Positions 61,495-64,000 of a stretch of DNA of 64,000 nucleotides are shown in pieces (within the stretch, counting starts at the first letter, position 1; each line of letters begins with the position of its first letter). Origin of the DNA: Sthenelais limicola (taxonomy: Eukaryota; Annelida; Polychaeta; Phyllodocida; Sigalionidae). The notes beneath the pieces were generated by a model, which did not search any database, had not been told where the DNA came from, and saw only the letters and a list, made by a program, of their open reading frames with translations. The stretch lies in the NCBI GenBank assembly GCA_942159475.1, contig OW804097.1:117736013-117800012 (forward strand). Reading direction: 5' to 3'. The position numbers and the translations under genes are program-made.

Positions 61495-64000
61495 TCTCCC
61501 TCTCTCTCCTCTCCCTTATCGGTTATCCCTTTCTCTCTCCTCCCTGTCTGTCCATGTCCCCATCCACCCACCCACTTACGATCTGGATTAAAATTGTGAT
61601 ACAATACATGCTAATATTGCTTCAATTATTCTATATTATTCTTTTCCAGGGAGGCTATCAAGGAAGATGAAGAAGGTTCGCTTCAATCTAGTGTTGATGA
61701 CATTGTTCATCGAGCCAAGAGAAAGAAGTTCTCTGAAAGGCCAATTAATGTCAAACTTGGAATGGTGAGATATACGCCTCAGATTTTATATCAATGCTAC
61801 GGTATCTGCCCTCAATTCATCTATCAAGACAAGTCATTGATCACATACGATAGTTAAAAGGTCTCAAAGTAACAATAAAACTGCATGTGGAATGCTCATG
61901 GCTCATGGATGTTGGGATAACTTTGTGCTAAAATATATTGTCGACATTAATGTGAAAATTAGCATTTTTTGTCTTTCTTTCTTTAACTTCAAACTTTAAG
62001 ATGCGTCACCTTTTCATCGTCATTGACATGTCACGTGCTATGGAGGATCAAGATTTAAAACCTTCCCGGTTCAAAGCTACTCTCAAAGTAAGTTCGTGTA
62101 CTTAGGTTTTCATGTAGAAATGTTTAAAATAGTTAAAATAAAAGTTTTGTTTTGTTTAAACCTGTTGACGCACACTTTATCACAAAATGGTAATTATTAC
62201 CATTTTAATCTCCTTAATTATAGTTTATGACAGGTTAATTAAACAACGGAGTTTTCTCTCTGATGTCGAGGTGTGGAAGAAGGAATGGCCATTAGTTCCT
62301 GTTAATCAGTTAACACTCTCATAAAAGAACAGCTGGGTCATGGCATGTCTCTGCCCCCTCGACCAAATTGGCATGATAGTTCCTCCTGTCTTAGCAGTAA
62401 TACGATATTTTATTTTTTTGGGGACAAATTTTATTCAGGTTAATATGCTGGCATAGGCCATACTTAATGTAAGAAGAGAAAAAATGTTAATATCAGGTCT
62501 CGCATACCGTTCCGGTCTACCGACAGAGAGCTACAGAGGCGATGGTGGATGACATTTAATGGTCAATACATCTGGTCTTACCCCCGCCCACCCCTTCTCC
62601 TTCTCCATTTACTGTTAAGGAATAGGGCACTAAACTATAGTAGGCTGATATGCAGTTAGTAATTAACTGTATATTTATGTTACTTTTTCAGTTATTGGAA
62701 TATTTTGTTGAGGAATTATTTGATCAAAATCCAATAGCCCAAATAGGAATCATCACAACCAAAGGCAAACGCGCAGAAAAGCTCACCGAATTAAGCGGTA
62801 AGTGTAGTATGAGTGAAAATACTGTCGTTGAAAGATACTGAAAGACGGTTGACATTAATGAAAAATGTTATTAAGTTGAAGGCAACGCAAGTGAAACAAA
62901 ACATGGTGTTGAATTTTCGCTGTCTTTTATTAATGGAAAATGTCATATTTTAATGTTATCATGATAAAGATGTAAAGCTATAGGAACAGATTCATTTATT
63001 TGATTTCTTTTCATCTCAGGAAATCCGAAGAAGCATATTGCTTCTTTGAAAGGCATGAGGGATGTTGAATGCTCCGGTGAACCATCCCTTGAAAACTCAC
63101 TCGAACTTGCCATGCAAACACTGAAGTGCGTACCGTATTAATAGCTTTCGCTTGTGAGATAAACAAAACCTTTAATTCTAAAAAATTTCTTGCTATATTA
63201 AAAAAGACTCTTGGTAAAAAGCCAACTAGTAAATTAAACTTTTAAAAAAATTCTTGCTTTATATTCAATTAACCAGCGAGCCATTGTCACTATTGCCTTC
63301 CATTTTTTACAAGAACTTAAGCTAGAAAGTACGTTTTCATATCATTATCCATAAAGCACTGTATCAAACATGAACATTTCTTTGTGCAACAGGCACGTAC
63401 CCGGCCATGCCAGTAGAGAAGTTTTGATAATTTTTGGAAGTTTAACAACTTGCGACCCTGGGGATATTTTAGAGACTGTTAAGGTGAGTGGCAAGTATGC
63501 TAGTTTAGCTATGTAAGTTTTCAGTCAGGTGAACTAAATAAGTTAATCCTACCAATGTTTTGGTAAAAGTGTCTGATAGTTTGACATTTCAGCTATACAA
63601 ATTGAAATCCCAATTGACCCTGCAAATAATTAATTTAGAATAAAAACACGCCAAAGATCTTTATAAATGTTTCTAGGTTCAAGAGGAAGTCACACATGTA
63701 GTTTTCATGCAATGTATAATATATTAGTCCCCTCCCCCCACAAGAATTTGCTATAGTTTCTTCACAGAACAAACTATTTTGTATGTTTATTGTGCCGCTT
63801 TCTTTTCCTATAAAAGTGTTGTTTCTCGATGATTTTCAAGAAGGATTTGTTATAATCAAGTTCGCGATTTCTTTTCCTATCCAGGCATTGACAACATACA
63901 ATATCAGATGTTCAGTCGTTGGTCTGGCCGCTGATGTCTATATTTGTAAAAAGATAGCGCATAGTTCTAACGGTAAGTTATATGCATTCATTGGAACGCC
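60899..64000 (+). CDS. GTF2H2: GTF2H2 (TFIIH p44 subunit), 5' seven exons, runs off the window
   Basis: This gene encodes the p44/SSL1 subunit of the TFIIH core, which binds and stimulates the XPD helicase in transcription initiation and nucleotide excision repair. Seven exons join in phase: 60899-60957, 61650-61764, 62001-62087, 62692-62797, 63020-63125, 63393-63483 and 63885-63972. The product starts [20 protein letters not shown]. It then has the [10 protein letters not shown] linker and the vWA-like domain: [59 protein letters not shown] and [19 protein letters not shown]. All match human GTF2H2 closely. The C-terminal zinc-binding part (RING-like/C4) lies beyond the window. The last donor GTAAGT at 63973 shows the gene continues. 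Confidence 0.95.
61417..61488 (+). repeat. (CT)n microsatellite in GTF2H2 intron 1
   Basis: About 70 bp of CT repeats with few interruptions; the overlapping ORFs are artefacts of it. Confidence 0.95.
61650..61764 (+). CDS. GTF2H2: GTF2H2 exon 2
   Basis: Preceded by a pyrimidine tract and CCAG. Encodes [20 protein letters not shown] and [11 protein letters not shown], ending NVKLGM before GTGAGA. Confidence 0.95.
62001..62087 (+). CDS. GTF2H2: GTF2H2 exon 3 (vWA start)
   Basis: Twenty-nine codons, [20 protein letters not shown] and onward. The D-x-S-x-A/T pattern corresponds to the MIDAS position of vWA-like domains. Confidence 0.96.
62692..62797 (+). CDS. GTF2H2: GTF2H2 exon 4
   Basis: Encodes [20 protein letters not shown] and [15 protein letters not shown]; donor GTAAGT. 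Confidence 0.97.
63020..63125 (+). CDS. GTF2H2: GTF2H2 exon 5
   Basis: Encodes [20 protein letters not shown] and [15 protein letters not shown]; donor GTGCGT is weak-looking but the phase joins exon 6 perfectly. Confidence 0.95.
63393..63483 (+). CDS. GTF2H2: GTF2H2 exon 6
   Basis: Encodes [20 protein letters not shown] and [10 protein letters not shown]; donor GTGAGT. Confidence 0.96.
63885..63972 (+). CDS. GTF2H2: GTF2H2 exon 7
   Basis: Encodes [20 protein letters not shown] and CKKIAHSSN; donor GTAAGT at 63973. Matches the vertebrate VSVIGLSAEV segment. Confidence 0.95.

Noticed and set aside
61362..61604. Arg/Glu or Ser/Leu dipeptide-repeat ORFs
   Set aside because: Products of the CT microsatellite in GTF2H2 intron 1.

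Overview
This is a metazoan nuclear segment, most likely from a marine invertebrate. It is AT-rich and intron-dense, carries conserved animal genes with canonical GT-AG introns, and is loaded with short palindromic DNA transposons and retroelements. I cannot fix the phylum from sequence alone; a deuterostome such as a hemichordate, echinoderm or lancelet is plausible, and a lophotrochozoan is not excluded.

Layout. (1) Positions 1-24,400 are a gene-poor stretch. I recognise no conserved protein there. It holds many MITE-like elements of at least six families, a 760-bp AAAAAGTAGGTCG-type minisatellite, a long poly-G run, tandem repeats and a 28-bp perfect palindrome. (2) Positions 24,437-60,571 (minus strand) are a complete OPA1 gene, the mitochondrial inner-membrane dynamin-like GTPase. 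I could assemble 26 coding exons with consistent splice phases into a 989-residue protein with G1, G3 and G4 GTPase motifs. (3) Intron 17 of OPA1 is 17.8 kb because it hosts two autonomous retroelements, both in the same orientation as OPA1 and only 107 bp apart. The first is a structurally complete DIRS-type tyrosine-recombinase retrotransposon (31,039-36,201) with terminal inverted repeats and an internal complementary region. The second is a very young Ty3/Gypsy LTR retrotransposon (36,313-47,966) with 448-bp LTRs differing at 2 positions, a 4-bp target duplication, PBS, PPT, gag, pol and an unusual 936-codon third ORF. (4) Positions 60,899-64,000 (plus strand) are the first seven exons of GTF2H2, the p44 subunit of TFIIH, running off the window. 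OPA1 and GTF2H2 are head to head with 327 bp between their start codons, so they probably share a bidirectional promoter; that interval contains a 22-bp perfect palindrome.

How things fit together. The two host genes are housekeeping genes (mitochondrial fusion and cristae shape; transcription initiation and nucleotide excision repair). The rest is a mobile-element landscape. The most unusual item is the third ORF of the Gypsy element. It sits where env would be, but encodes a soluble-looking protein with a lysine/alanine-rich basic N-terminus, acidic stretches, two C2H2-type zinc fingers and a coiled coil. The same element carries a canonical -1 slippery heptamer (GGGAAAC) just before the gag stop and has an atypical protease active-site triplet (DWG).
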